Source: Xenopus tropicalis (taxonomy: Eukaryota > Chordata > Amphibia > Anura > Pipidae). From it: a stretch of 64,000 nucleotides of DNA. Location of the stretch: the NCBI RefSeq assembly GCF_000004195.4, contig NC_030680.2, positions 5,204,437 to 5,268,436 of the forward strand. The letters are read 5' to 3'. The notes under the pieces are model-generated. The model worked only from the letters and a program-made list of their open reading frames with translations. It searched no databases and was not told the DNA's origin. A program made the translations under genes and the position numbers. This document shows, piece after piece, positions 44,239 to 60,858 of this stretch; the stretch's first letter is position 1, and each line of letters begins with the position of its first letter.

Positions 44239-46223
44239 TATAGTAATGTTACTATAGACAGTGCTGTAGGCAAGTAATTTTACAAAACGGATATAAATAC
44301 AATATAATGGGAAGTAAATCAGTAACAGCTAAAGAGAATGTACAACCTGTAGGTAATGGATTAAAGGGAAAGTCACTGTTCCTATAGGGGAAAAGCATTT
44401 TGTACCATTCATACATATTTAAGATGTTTCCGAACAGAACGTTAAATATTTGAAATCCATTTTTGCTCTTTAGCTGGTTAAGTGGTTTACAAACTCTCGG
44501 AGGAACAATTCAGGTGCATAAAGTGCTTTACACTGGGAATCCAGGAGCAGCTTTTTATTCTACTGCGGAACAGGAAGTCATGTGTGCAAATGAGAATCTT
44601 CCCCTGAAATGAGCAAAGGGGAACCCCACAATAACAACTACAAAGTGAGTCTATGGATTCCTAGACTTTTGCTATTCCTGACTTTTTTCCCTGCCGTTTA
44701 AGCTGTCTGGTTGCTAGGGTCACTCACCCTTGCAACCAGGCAGTTGATTATATGAGTAAAAGATCAATAAAAATGTCAAAAACACACATAAGAAATAATA
44801 TACTTCTGGTTGCCAGGGACCATAATCCTAGAAACCAGGTAGGATTTTTCATTTTCCCTTTGGAATCATTAAAAAAAAACAATGAAGGGCAGTTGGCAGG
44901 TTGCTATGGTTATGTAATATGATTAAAAGATGGAAAGGTAAACTTACCCTTTACATTAAAATATTAATAAATGTCTGTATTGTTAGCAGCAGGTAATTGT
45001 GTGATTTACAAATATCCAGCTGCACTGAGGATGCTGGGAGCTGTAGTTGCGCTGTGTCCCCAGTCATGTGACATTTATCACCCCGGGGATCTTATGGACT
45101 TCAGCCCCCGGGGGGGGGCAAAGTCCCATCTCCCTATCGGCAGCATAGGCTGTAAATAAAGGGCAAGTCCAGGGTGTTTGCCCCCCCCAGGGGGTAAAGC
45201 TGAATCATATGGAGTTGTTTGCTATGTATGAGCTCTGCGCCGATTATAGGGGGGATTCCCAGTCCATTCAGAGCAACAGGCAAAACCCACCCAGACTTTT
45301 ATACTGTAACTGCTGGGGGTCCGTCCTACCCAGGGGCAGATAAAAGCAATTGCCCATATGTTGGGGGGTGGGGGCAGGATGCTGTATGTTAAATACAGAT
45401 CCATCCTCCGTCCTGTGCAGCTGCCGGCCCCAGGGCATGCTGGGAATTTTCATTCAGAGATTAAATCCGCCCCATTCCTATACAGTTACAATATGGGGGG
45501 GGCTGACACTATTTGCACCCCAGAAACCAGTGTTTCAAAACACCGCGGTGAGAATGAGGAATGAATAGACAGAGATTCAATCAGTGTTTGGGTTAACTTA
45601 CCCTTTAGCAGCTTTACTAATTAGTCAAAGGGGATGATAACAATGTGCAAAAACCCATGAGGGTGGGGGGGGGGGGGGTCATGCCACTGGAAGAGAAAGG
45701 GTTAATGAACTGCTCCTGCATTTGTACCCCCCCCCCCCCCACACCAAGGTGTTGCTTCCTGTGGGGGAATAAACATGAGATACTGGGGGGGGAGGGGGTA
45801 CTATTGCCTGCCTGAGCTTGCCCACATAATAGCCCCCTGGGGGGTAGATTAATATCACAGCTGCCCAGGGGCAGAATTAGAGCCATTTGGTTACTGCTCT
45901 GTATCAGCTTGGGCTGCCTTGGCCATTGCCATTTACAGGGTTAAATGTAGGAGCTGCCATGTTGCACCCCCCCAGTAGCTACAGACATGGCGGCACAGTG
46001 GTTGGCACTGCAGTCTCGCTGAGGTCTCGTGTCTGATTGTCTGAGCTGTCTACTCCTTCCTGTGTGGTTTTCCACCCACATCCCAGTAACAAACTGGTTG
46101 GGGGGGGGTCACGTTCTGCTGATATTTCACACTGGGTTTTGTCAGCTGACTCCCCGACTGTCACCGCTTCCCACAGGAGTGACGTGGGACACACATGGGG
46201 CACTGCCGGGGGCAGAGGGGGGG
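44239..46223. other. unique intergenic sequence, 2 kb
   Basis: Contains a CTGGTTGCTAGGGTC core near 44708, related to the dispersed repeats at 2879 and 7913. It also has an ATGCTGGGAGCTGTAGTTG word (45031-45049) like a ZNF143 site, and G or C homopolymers of about 14 at 45665-45678 and 45727-45740. Short open frames show no domains. Confidence 0.45.
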
Positions 46224-47410
46224 CTGTTACCCCAATGTTTCTATATATCTGTAACCTTGTTATGGGCTAAGGGGGCCCAGCCTGAAGGCCAGTTAGGGGG
46301 GGATTTGGGGTGAGTGCTTATTTGTGCCCTGGGTACCCCTGGAACTATAGCGGGGTGACTGTTACCCCAATGTTTCTATATATCTGTAACCTTGTTATGG
46401 GCTAAGGGGGCCCAGCCTGAAGGCCAGTTAGGGGGGGGATTTGGGGTGAGTGCTTATTTGTGCCCTGGGTACCCCTGGAACTATAGCGGGGTGACTGTTA
46501 CCCCAATGTTTCTATATATCTGTAACCTTGTTATGGGCTAAGGGGGCTCAGCCTGAAGGCCAGTTAGGGGGGGGATTTGGGGTGAGTGCTTATTTGTGCC
46601 CTGGGTACCCCTGGAACTATAGCGGGGGTGACTGTTACCCCAATGTTTCTATATATCTGTAACCTTGTTATGGGCTAAGGGGGCCCAGCCTGAAGGCCAG
46701 TTAGGGGGGGATTTGGGGTGAGTGCTTATTTGTGCCCTGGGTACCCCTGGAACTATAGCGGGGTGACTGTTACCCCAATGTTTCTATATATCTGTAACAT
46801 TGTTATGGGCTAAGGGGGCTCAGCCTGAAGGCCAGTTAGGGGGGGGATTTGGGGTGAGTGCTTATTTGTGCCCTGGGTACCCCTGGAACTATAGCGGGGT
46901 GACTGTTACCCCAATGTTTCTATATATCTGTAACCTTGTTATGGGCTAAGGGGGCCCAGCCTGAAGGCCAGTTAGGGGGGGATTTGGGGTGAGTGCTTAT
47001 TTGTGCCCGGGGTACCCCTGGAACTATAGCGGGGTGACTGTTACCCCAATGTTTCTATATATCTGTAACCTTGTTATGGGCTAAGGGGGCCCAGCCTGAA
47101 GGCCAGTTAGGGGGGATTTGGGGTGAGTGCTTATTTGTGCCCTGGGTACCCCTGGAACTATAGCGGGGTGACTGTTACCCCAATGTTTCTATATATCTGT
47201 AACCTTGTTATGGGCTAAGGGGGCCCAGCCTGAAGGCCAGTTAGGGGGGGATTTGGGGTGAGTGCTTATTTGTGCCCTGGGTACCCCTGGAACTATAGCG
47301 GGGTGACTGTTACCCCAATGTTTCTATATATCTGTAACCTTGTTATGGGCTAAGGGGGCCCAGCCTGAAGGCCAGTTAGGGGGGGATTTGGGGTGAGTGC
47401 TTATTTGTGC
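46224..47410 (+). repeat. 135-bp satellite array (family B), forward, 8.8 copies
   Basis: Same orientation as 6623-7165. It ends at GTGCTTATTTGTGC, 459 bases before the DHCR7 start codon. Copies differ by G-run length and rare substitutions (GGGGGCTCAGC, GTAACATTG). It is the largest family-B array in the window. Confidence 0.97.
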
Positions 47411-47868
47411 TTGGGGGTGCTGGGGCTGGGGGGGTTCCTGCTGGGGGCAATGCATGGATTGGATGACTTTTAGTCTCAGGTAAAGAAGAAAGAAGCGGCA
47501 GCCATGAGAGGGTTAATTCCCCCCAATACACATAAAGGGGCATTTACATTGTATCAATGTGTCCCACACTGTGATTGGATGAAAGGAATTTCCTTTGAAG
47601 GTAATGGTTATAATGGGAGATTTACCCTCCCTGAGGGGGGGCATTTACATAAAGTACTTACATTCTACATTTAATGAATGGGGCCCTTATTGAACCTCAG
47701 ATGGTTGGGGCTTCCCCACCCCTTAGCAGCAGCAGTGACCCCCCCCCCCCCCCCATAGCAATATCAGGTCCCCCCCTGTAATACATTTAACCCTTTGTGC
47801 CCAATCACCGCCCAAGAATTTTCAGACCTTTGAGCCTAAAACTGATTCCTTATTTCTTGCAGCAGAAA
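47411..47868. other. region directly upstream of the DHCR7 start codon
   Basis: Unique sequence with a good donor-like site (TCTCAG, then GTAAAG at 47480) preceded by GGATTGGATG (an ATTGG word). It could be a short untranslated exon. A C16 run lies at 47739-47754. The acceptor before the first coding exon is TTTCTTGCAG (47853-47862). Confidence 0.4.
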
Positions 47869-53203
<5,335 letters not shown>

Positions 53204-53378
53204 TGGGGCCCAATAACATTTCAAGAAATATCAAATCAGAGATTTTAGTGAGGACTCCGAGGACTGAGAAACATTCTGAAACCATGGATTTTTAAACTTT
53301 TTAGGCCTTAAAACTTGAACGTGGTTCGTGGATTTTACCGCAAGTCCCGCCTTTTCTACAGCGCCGGCCCCTCCTCTG

Positions 53379-53384
53379 AATAAA
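53379..53384 (+). terminator. DHCR7: DHCR7 polyadenylation signal
   Basis: AATAAA lies 176 bases after the DHCR7 stop codon, followed by T-rich and GT-rich sequence (TTTTGTTTGGATGTTGG). It is the first such signal after the stop and gives a short 3' UTR of roughly 200 nt. Confidence 0.85.
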
Positions 53385-53385
53385 G

Positions 53386-53777
53386 AGAATTCTTTTAATT
53401 TTGTTTGGATGTTGGAATTTGTTATTTCCCGATAAACTTGAGAAATGAATGAAGGTCGAAGGGAGTTTGTGCTGCAAAAATAAATCAGTGGAGAGAACTA
53501 AAGGTCCCCATACACGGGCCGATTGTAGGTGCCAATATCAGTCCCTTGCCCCAATTCAGAAGCTTATCGGCCTGTGTAGGGGCAGGAATGACAGCAATGC
53601 CCGACCGATATCTGGCCTGAAATTGTCCATATATCAATTGGGCAGGTTAAAAGATTTAGTCTGATCGAGGACCGCATCCACTCGTTGATGTGGTCCCCGA
53701 ACCGACTGCCCCATTGCCGACATTAGAATTCAATTGTTTGGCCCCAGGTAGGTGGGGATATCGGGAGCACCTTAACT
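53386..53777. other. unique sequence downstream of DHCR7
   Basis: No gene recognised. It runs into the 19-bp family-C array through GGGAGCACCTTAACTCTACT. Confidence 0.5.
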
Positions 53778-54755
53778 CTACTGTCCCCACCTTGCCCTGC
53801 TGTCCCCATCTTGCCCTGCTGTCCCCATCTTGCCCTACTGTCCCCATCTTGCCCTACTGTCCCCATCTTGCCCTACTGTCTCCATCTTGCCCTACTGTCT
53901 CCATCTTGCCCTACTGTCTCCATCTTGCCCTACTGTCCCCATCTTGCCCTACTGTCACCATCTTGCCCTACTGTCTCCATCTTGTCCTACTGTCTCCATC
54001 TTGCCCTACTGTCTCCATCTTGCCCTACTGTCACCATCTTGCCCTACTGTCTCCATCTTGTCCTACTGTCTCCATCTTGCCCTACTGTCTCCATCTTGCC
54101 CTACTGTCTCCATCTTGCCCTACTGTCACCATCTTGCCCTACTGTCTCCATCTTGTCCTACTGTCTCCATCTTGCCCTACTGTCTCCATCTTGTCCTACT
54201 GTCTCCATCTTGCCCTACTGTCTCCATCTTGTCCTACTGTCTCCATCTTGCCCTACTGTCACCATCTTGCCCTACTGTCTCCATCTTGTCCTACTGTCTC
54301 CATCTTGCCCTACTGTCACCATCTTGCCCTACTGTCTCCATCTTGCCCTACTGTCCCCATCTTGTCCTACTGTCTCCATCTTGCCCTACTGTCTCCATCT
54401 TGCCCTACTGTCCCCATCTTGCCCTACTGTCCCCATCTTGCCCTACTGTCTCCATCTTGCCCTACTGTCTCCATCTTGCCCTACTGTCTCCATCTTGCCC
54501 TACTGTCTCCATCTTGCCCTACTGTCTCCATCTTGCCCTACTGTCTCCATCTTGCCCTACTGTCTCCATCTTGCCCTACTGTCCCCATCTTGCCCTACTG
54601 TCTCCATCTTGCCCTACTGTCTCCATCTTGTCCTACTGTCTCCATCTTGCCCTACTGTCACCATCTTGCCCTACTGTCTCCATCTTGTCCTACTGTCTCC
54701 ATCTTGCCCTACTGTCACCATCTTGCCCTACTGTCTCCATCTTGCCCTACTGTCT
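53778..54755 (+). repeat. 19-bp minisatellite (family C), about 51 copies
   Basis: Same unit and orientation as 11057-11706 (CTCCATCTTGCCCTACTGT), with variants CCCC, CACC and CTTGTCC in place of the majority words. All three + frames are open for over 300 codons because of the repeat. These are not genes. Confidence 0.97.
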
Positions 54756-55076
54756 AAAAGTTTCTATATTATATCTGTTTACCATGACTCTTGCTACCTA
54801 CTAATCCTCTGTGTGGCACATTTGGCTGTGTAACAACAGCCATAAATAAGCAGAAGAAAAGATCTAGTTTATTGTTTATATAAGTCGCTGTTTAGCCATG
54901 GGGGGTGGCCATTCAAGGTTACAGGGAACATGTTTACACAGCAGATAACAGATAAGCCAGGTAAGATACCATGAGCCTAGTTCCCTCTCAGGAAGATAAA
55001 CAGGTTACGTGTCATTCACGGCTCTGCAGGGTTACAGAATGCAGCATTTAAATAGGTAATTTGCTGCTTTATTTTA
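54756..55076. other. unique intergenic sequence
   Basis: About 320 bp of single-copy DNA between two arrays. No gene or transposon recognised. Confidence 0.5.
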
Positions 55077-55858
55077 AGGTTACAGATATATAGAAACATT
55101 GGGGTAACAGTCACCCCGCTATAGTTCCAGGGGTACCCAGGGCACAAATAAGCACTCACCCCAAATCCCCCCCTAACTGGCCTTCAGGCTGGGCCCCCTT
55201 AGCCCATAACAAGGTTACAGATATATAGAAACATTGGGGTAACAGTCACCCCGCTATAGTTCCAGGGGTACCCAGGGCACAAATAAGCACTCACCCCAAA
55301 TCCCCCCCTAACTGGCCTTCAGGCTGGGCCCCCTTAGCCCATAACAAGGTTACAGATATATAGAAACATTGGGGTAACAGTCACCCCGCTATAGTTCCAG
55401 GGGTACCCAGGGCACAAATAAGCACTCACCCCAAATCCCCCCCTAACTGGCCTTCAGGCTGGGCCCCCTTAGCCCATAACAAGGTTACAGATATATAGAA
55501 ACATTGGGGTAACAGTCACCCCGCTATAGTTCCAGGGGTACCCAGGGCACAAATAAGCACTCACCCCAAATCCCCCCCTAACTGGCCTTCAGGCTGGGCC
55601 CCCTTAGCCCATAACAAGGTTACAGATATATAGAAACATTGGGGTAACAGTCACCCCGCTATAGTTCCAGGGGTACCCAGGGCACAAATAAGCACTCACC
55701 CCAAATCCCCCCCTAACTGGCCTTCAGGCTGGGCCCCCTTAGCCCATAACAAGGTTACAGATATATAGAAACATTGGGGTAACAGTCACCCCGCTATAGT
55801 TCCAGGGGTACCCAGGGCACAAATAAGCACTCACCCCAAATCCCCCCCTAACTGGCCT
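55077..55858 (-). repeat. 135-bp satellite array (family B), reverse, 5.8 copies
   Basis: Orientation opposite to 46224-47410. The two arrays therefore flank DHCR7 as inverted repeats, about 7.7 kb apart. It ends at TAACTGGCCT, 424 bases before the SVIP start codon. Confidence 0.97.
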
Positions 55859-55929
55859 GTATGAATGGGGGAGATGCCAGACTGCTGTGTGTAAGTAAAG
55901 AGGACTGGGAGTACCGGGAATACCTTCCG

Positions 55930-56282
55930 CCACGGTGTCTGTGCCCCAATAATCTCCTCCGCTCTAATGACCCGCCCCTTTTCCCGAAATCTGACTCTGG
56001 ATTTGAGGCTGATGGCTCGGCCCCTCCCCCTGTGTCGGGCTATAGATATCTCAGGCAGTAGGCGGGCCGACTCGTAGTGGGCGTGGTCACACACATCAAT
56101 GTAATAATGGGAGTGGCTGGGTCTGTCAACCACATGATCGTGGGCGGGTTAAAAAGGGCGTGGGAGGGGCGATAAGGAGAGAGGCTGCTGTTCCTAGGGG
56201 GGCGGGGCCCTCATTGCCACACCCCGTTCCCGGATCCCACACAAACAGGCAGATCCCGCAGGGAAGGGGCAGAGGCGCCGGG
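55930..56282 (+). promoter_or_regulatory. SVIP: SVIP proximal promoter and 5' UTR
   Basis: Unique GC-rich DNA between a satellite array and the SVIP ATG. It holds several GC/KLF-type boxes: GGGCGTGGTC near 56079, GGGCGGG near 56142, GGGCGTGGGAGGGG near 56157, and GGGGCGGGGCC at 56199-56209. There is no TATA box at a convincing position. The ATG context GCCGGGATGG is good. The transcription start cannot be placed from sequence alone. Confidence 0.6.
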
Positions 56283-59200
56283 ATGGGCCTGTGTTTGCCG
56301 TGTCTGGGGGGCGCCGCCGGGGATGTGGTGGAGACTCCGGATCCGGTAAGTGCGGGAATGCGTTACCCCCATACTTACCCCTGGGGTATCCCCAACTGCC
56401 CCTCTGTCCTTCCCACCGTGATGTGGGAACTGCCCCTCAGTACCTACTGCCTGGGCTGGGAAACTGCCCCTATACTCACCCCTGGGCTGGGAAACTGCCC
56501 CTATACTCACCCCTGGGCGGGAAACTGCCCCTATACTCACCCCTGGGCGGGAAACTGCCCCTATACTCACCCCTGGGCGGGAAACTGCCCCTATACTCAC
56601 CCCCTGGGCTGGGAAACTGCCCCTATACTCACCCCTGGGCTGGAAACTGCCCCTATACTCACCCCTGGGCTGGGAACTGCCCCTATACTCACCCCTGGGC
56701 TGGGAACTGCCCCTATACTCACCCCTGGGCTGGGAAACTGCCCCTATACTCACCCCTGGGCTGGGAAAACTGCCCCTATACTCACCCCTGGGCTGGGAAA
56801 CTGCCCCTATACTCACCCCTGGGCTGGGAAACTGCCCCTATACTCACCCCCTGGGCTGGGAACTGCCCCCATACTCACCCCCTGGGCTGGGAACTGCCCC
56901 ATACTCACCCCTGGGCTGGGAAACTGCCCCTATACTCACCCCTGGGCTGGAAACTGCCCCTATACTCACCCCTGGGCTGGGAACTGCCCCTATACTCACC
57001 CCTGGGCTGGGAACTGCCCCTATACTCACCCCCTGGGCTGGGAAACTGCCCCTATACTCACCCCTGGGCTGGGAAACTGCCCCCATACTCACCCCTGGGC
57101 TGGGAAACTGCCCCTATACTCACCCCCTGGGCTGGAAACTGCCCCTATACTCACCCCTGGGCTGGGAACTGCCCCTATACTCACCCCTGGGCTGGGAACT
57201 GCCCCTATACTCACCCCTGGGCTGGGAACTGCCCCTATACTCACCCCCTGGGCTGGGAACTGCCCCTATACTCACCCCCTGGGCTGGGAACTGCCCCTAT
57301 ACTCACCCCCTGGGCTGGGAACTGCCCCTATACTCACCCCCTGGGCTGGGAACTGCCCCTATACTCACCCCCTGGGCTGGGAACTGCCCCTATACTCACC
57401 CCCTGGGCTGGGAACTGCCCCTATACTCACCCCCTGGGCTGGGAACTGCCCCTATACTCACCCCCTGGGCTGGGAACTGCCCCTTACTCCCAGGACATTT
57501 GGGGGCAGATGCACCAATCAGGTTACAGACAGGCCGCTGGGCGAGAGACATTTTTTCCCCTGGTTTTTGCACTTGTAGAACTGCAACTCCCAGAACTACA
57601 ACAATGGCGGGGGGGAGGGTAACTGGGAGTTGTAGTTCCGCTGCTGTGATAGTGAATCCCTGTTTGTTCATTTTACATCCCCCCCCAGTGGCCCCGGGGC
57701 CCAGTGTGTATAAGTGGATTATGCAGCTCTGTGTCTGCCTCCTGAGTCATCTGATGACCCACCCCTCCGCCTGTTGCTTGGCAACCACCAGCCATTTGGC
57801 TGCATGGGATTGTCATGTCAGTAACTGCCCCTCTGCTTACTGGTCACTTTTACTGGCCGCCAGTTACAGCTACATGTGCCCATTTAAAGGGCAACTTCAC
57901 TGTTTGCCTGTTTGAAACATTTTTAAAAACAGACAAAATATGTATTTAGGCAATTTCTCTATACTATGCTAATATCCTTATCATTTACAGTAGGGGGTAC
58001 ATTATCCCTTATAATACATGAGTGATACTCAGAGTTCCCTGTATAACTCAGCCTGCAGCCTTGTGCCTTTATATGGGCACAGAACCCCTCAGTGACTGCT
58101 AATATCCTTATCATTTACAGTAGGGGGTACATTATCCCTTATAATACATGAGTGATACTCAGAGTTCCCTGTATAACTCAGCCTGCAGCCTTGTGCCTTT
58201 ATATGGGGGGCACAGAACCCCTCAGTGACTGCTAATATCCTTATCATTTACAGTAGGGGGTACATTATCCTTATACGGTTTCTGTGTTCCTGCAGGAGGT
58301 GAGGAGGAGGCAGTTGGCGGAAGCGGCAGAGAAGAGGCAGATGGAGGTTGGTATTTCCCACTGGAGCCCCATAGAGCCGACTGGGCCTGTATATTAGGGC
58401 CGATGAGCACAATATATATATATATATAAAGTATAAATACCGATATACAGAGAGGGGGGTTAGAAGGTGATTAAAAGGCCTTTTCTTTCTACTCCTGTTT
58501 CTACTTTTGTTTTGGCAAATCTGCAGCAGTCCAACCTTGCTTTATGGCAGGAGTGAGAGTAGGAGTCCATCATGGCACCAGGGAGGGCCACTTACCCCCC
58601 ATGTAAGGCTCGGTTACATTACAGCACTGCTGCCTGTAGGTACGTAAGGCTCGGTTACAATACTGCACTGCTGCCTGTAGGTACGTAAGGCTCGGTTAGA
58701 TTACAGCACTGCTGCCTGTAGGTATATAAGGCTCGGTTACATTACAGCACTGCTGCCTGTAGGTATATAAGGCTCGGTTAGATTACAGCACTGCTGCCTG
58801 TAGGTATGTAAGGCTTGGTTATATTACAGCACTGCTGCCTGTAGGTATATAAGGCTCGGTTACATTACAGCACTGCTGCCTGTAGGTATATAAGGCGCGG
58901 TTACATTACAGCACTGCTGCCTGTAGGTATGTAAGGCTCGGTTAGATTACAGCACTGCTGCCTGTAGGTACGTAAGGCTCAGTTACATTACAGCACTGCT
59001 GCCTGTAGGTATGTAAGGCTCGGTTACATTACAGCACTGCTGCCTGTAGGTATATAAGGCTCGGTTACATTACAGCACTGCTGCCTGTAGGTATATAAGG
59101 CTCGGTTACACTGCTGCCTGTAGGTGCCTGTGACTGAGCAGCAGGAGTGAGAAGAGAGCTTAGCAAAGCCGGAGTAAACAAAACCCCTAACATGTGATTG

Positions 59201-59884
59201 GATGATATCCGGGCAGTTATGGGGCTGGAAGTGATGCGCTGGGGGCAATTGTGCCACTGACCTTTCCTGTATTTAGGCCTCGACTCGCGGCATTAAGGAT
59301 CCCTACTCAGTGGAGCAGAAAAAGAAGAAGAAAGAAGAAATGGAGAAAGCGCTGTCAGATTCATCCCCCGCTGGGGAAGGCGGCGGCCTTAGGGTAAGTG
59401 GGAGGGGCTTCTTAAAACATGGACCCCCTCAGTATGTGGAATGGACATTGGCCAAAGGGGGATGGGGTTCCAATCAAATAGGCTAATTGTAATTGTATTT
59501 TCTGTATTACTGAACACTTCCTAATGCCGACACTAGATGGAGCTAGAGATCCTGCAGTATATACTGTATCCCTGGGATATACTAAGGTATAGACTGTATG
59601 GAGCAGGAAGTGGTTAATAGAATATTATTGCCCCTCACCATCCTCACTCTACAGTTCAAACAGCTGATTGGCAGCCCGTAGCAACCAATCAGCAGGTAGC
59701 ATTTTCTGTTTGAAAGCAAAGGTATGGTTGGTTGCTATGGGTAACTAGACCCAATGCCAATGTGTATTACATTAAGTGACAAAGGGATTCCTGCAGACAG
59801 GCTGAGACCCCTATAAAGGTGCACTTTCCCTTTAATGAAGCTGCCATGTTGCTTTCTTTGTTCCCATAGTGGCAAGTTGGGTAG
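56283..59884 (+). CDS. SVIP: small VCP/p97-interacting protein, four coding exons
   Basis: Exons: 56283-56345, 58296-58346, 59277-59393 and 59870-59884. All junctions are phase 0, and the total is 81 codons plus TAG (human SVIP is 77). The N-terminus MGLCLPC has Gly2 for myristoylation and nearby cysteines for palmitoylation, which anchor the protein on ER or lysosomal membranes. Residues 25-35 (RRQLAEAAEKR) match the VCP-interacting motif R-x5-A-A-x2-R. A Lys-rich helix follows (SVEQKKKKKEEMEK), then Gly-Gly-Leu-Arg and the last exon's Trp-Gln-Val-Gly. Known role: binds p97/VCP and inhibits ER-associated degradation. The exon 2 donor (GTTGGT) is weak. Exon 4 codes for only four residues. No canonical AATAAA was found near the stop. 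Confidence 0.94.
56421..57487. repeat. 29-31-bp minisatellite in SVIP intron 1, about 35 copies
   Basis: The unit is CTGGGCTGGGAACTGCCCCT followed by ATACTCACCC. Variants have one more or fewer A, C or G (GGGAAAC, CACCCCC, GGGCGGG). The array starts about 75 bases after exon 1. Mixed unit lengths let long open frames form on both strands; none is a gene. Confidence 0.95.
57578..57638. promoter_or_regulatory. inverted pair of ZNF143-like motifs in SVIP intron 1
   Basis: GAACTGCAACTCCCAG (57578-57593) and CTGGGAGTTGTAGTTC (57623-57638) pair at 15 of 16 positions around a G-rich 29-nt loop. Both halves resemble the ACTACAATTCCCAGCATGC-type site bound by ZNF143 (SBS), though neither has the full 3' half. 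Binding is inference. Confidence 0.4.
57967..58274. repeat. 133-bp satellite array (family A) in SVIP intron 1, 2.3 copies
   Basis: Same unit and orientation as the other family-A arrays. It ends at GGTACATTATCCTTATAC, only about 20 bases before exon 2, so the branch-point region of this intron may lie in satellite sequence. Confidence 0.95.
58601..59127. repeat. 41-bp minisatellite in SVIP intron 2, about 12.8 copies
   Basis: The unit is GTAAGGCTCGGTTACATTAC followed by AGCACTGCTGCCTGTAGGTA and one more base. Variants are CGTAAGG, TATAAGG and GTTAGATT. The last copy lacks part of the unit (GGTTACACTGCTG). Confidence 0.95.
59672..59747. mobile_element. short MITE related to 18105-18191
   Basis: CAGCCCGTAGCAACCAATCA at the left and TTGGTTGCTATGGGTAAC at the right are inverted. 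The middle AGCAGGTAGCATTTTCTGTTT resembles the interior of the 18105 copy. It lies in SVIP intron 3. Confidence 0.65.
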
Positions 59885-60597
59885 CGCCGGTGCCGCGGAT
59901 CTGCGGGTTCCGTACGCGGGAGAGCGACTTTGTTGTGCAAGTTTGGATCCAAGTTCCCCGGACGAGACTACTAACCCGGTTACCGGCTGAGGTTCCTTAT
60001 TGCTTCGCAGTGACTCAGTGCCCCCCGGACTAACTGCCAACGCCGCCACAATTACCCCTCTGTTACAGGGCAAGTGGGTTGTTTTTAGCGTGTAAGTGTC
60101 CTGCAGTTCAACTACACCCCCATTAGACATGTCCGGCCCCATCACTGCAGTGTTGGATGGCCCCGCCCTGTCATCGTTAGCCAGCTAATGAACGCAGCCC
60201 AGATTAAAGGGGAAGTTAAATGTTAAATGCACCAATGGGTTTTCAAAGTGGAAAAGGGCAGTTTTACAGTGACACGTGGGCTTCCTACTTCCTTCCACTC
60301 ATGGGATTCTGAGGGGGGGGATGTTGGGGGTTTTCTATCCAAACCCACCCTGGGTCCCTCAGGTTTCCGGGTATCACTAGAGAGAACCTCTCATTGACTC
60401 AATATTGGGGGGCGGAGTTTAAACCACATGACTGGAAGGAAATCAATAGGGCGACACCCACCATGGCCCCTCCCATACAGCAACCGTTGTCATTCCCAGA
60501 ACATTCCACTTTACCCCCTGGCACAGACATGGTTAATTCTATTGTGTTCTGCCTTTAGTCCCTCCTCCTACACTGACTCTGCAGAAGGGGGTTGGTT
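59885..60597 (+). other. SVIP 3' UTR and downstream sequence
   Basis: Follows the SVIP TAG. The first ~300 bases are probably 3' UTR. No AATAAA is present; an ATTAAA occurs near 60203 inside GATTAAAGGGGAAGTT, which also looks like a T2-type transposon end. The extent of the 3' UTR is unknown. Confidence 0.45.
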
Positions 60598-60858
60598 GAT
60601 GATATAAGGAGATGGAAGGGGGGGAGATGATATAAGGAGATGAGATGGAAGGGGGGGAGATGATATAAGGAGATGAGATGGAAGGGGGGGTGATGATATA
60701 AGGAGATGGAAGGGGGGGGTGATGATATAAGGAGATGGAAGGGGGGGGTGATGATATAAGGAGATGGAAGGGGGGGTGATGATATAAGGAGATGAGATGG
60801 AAGGGGGGTGATGATATAAGGAGATGGAAGGGGGGGAGATGATATAAGGAGATAGAAG
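60598..60858. repeat. 27-38-bp purine-rich minisatellite, about 8 copies
   Basis: The unit is GATGATATAAGGAGATGGAA plus a G run of 6-8, with an optional extra GAGATGA before GATGGAA. Unit lengths therefore alternate between about 28 and 36. Confidence 0.93.

Noticed and set aside
53690..54833. Three overlapping + frames of 324-355 codons
   Set aside because: All three frames encode the same Leu/Ser/Pro/Cys repeat because the unit is 19 bp. A real protein would not be open in every frame. The same applies to 10926-11896.
56160..57622. Open frames of 443 and 472 codons over SVIP exon 1 and intron 1
   Set aside because: They pass through a clear splice donor at 56346 into a minisatellite. The spliced SVIP model explains exon 1 better.
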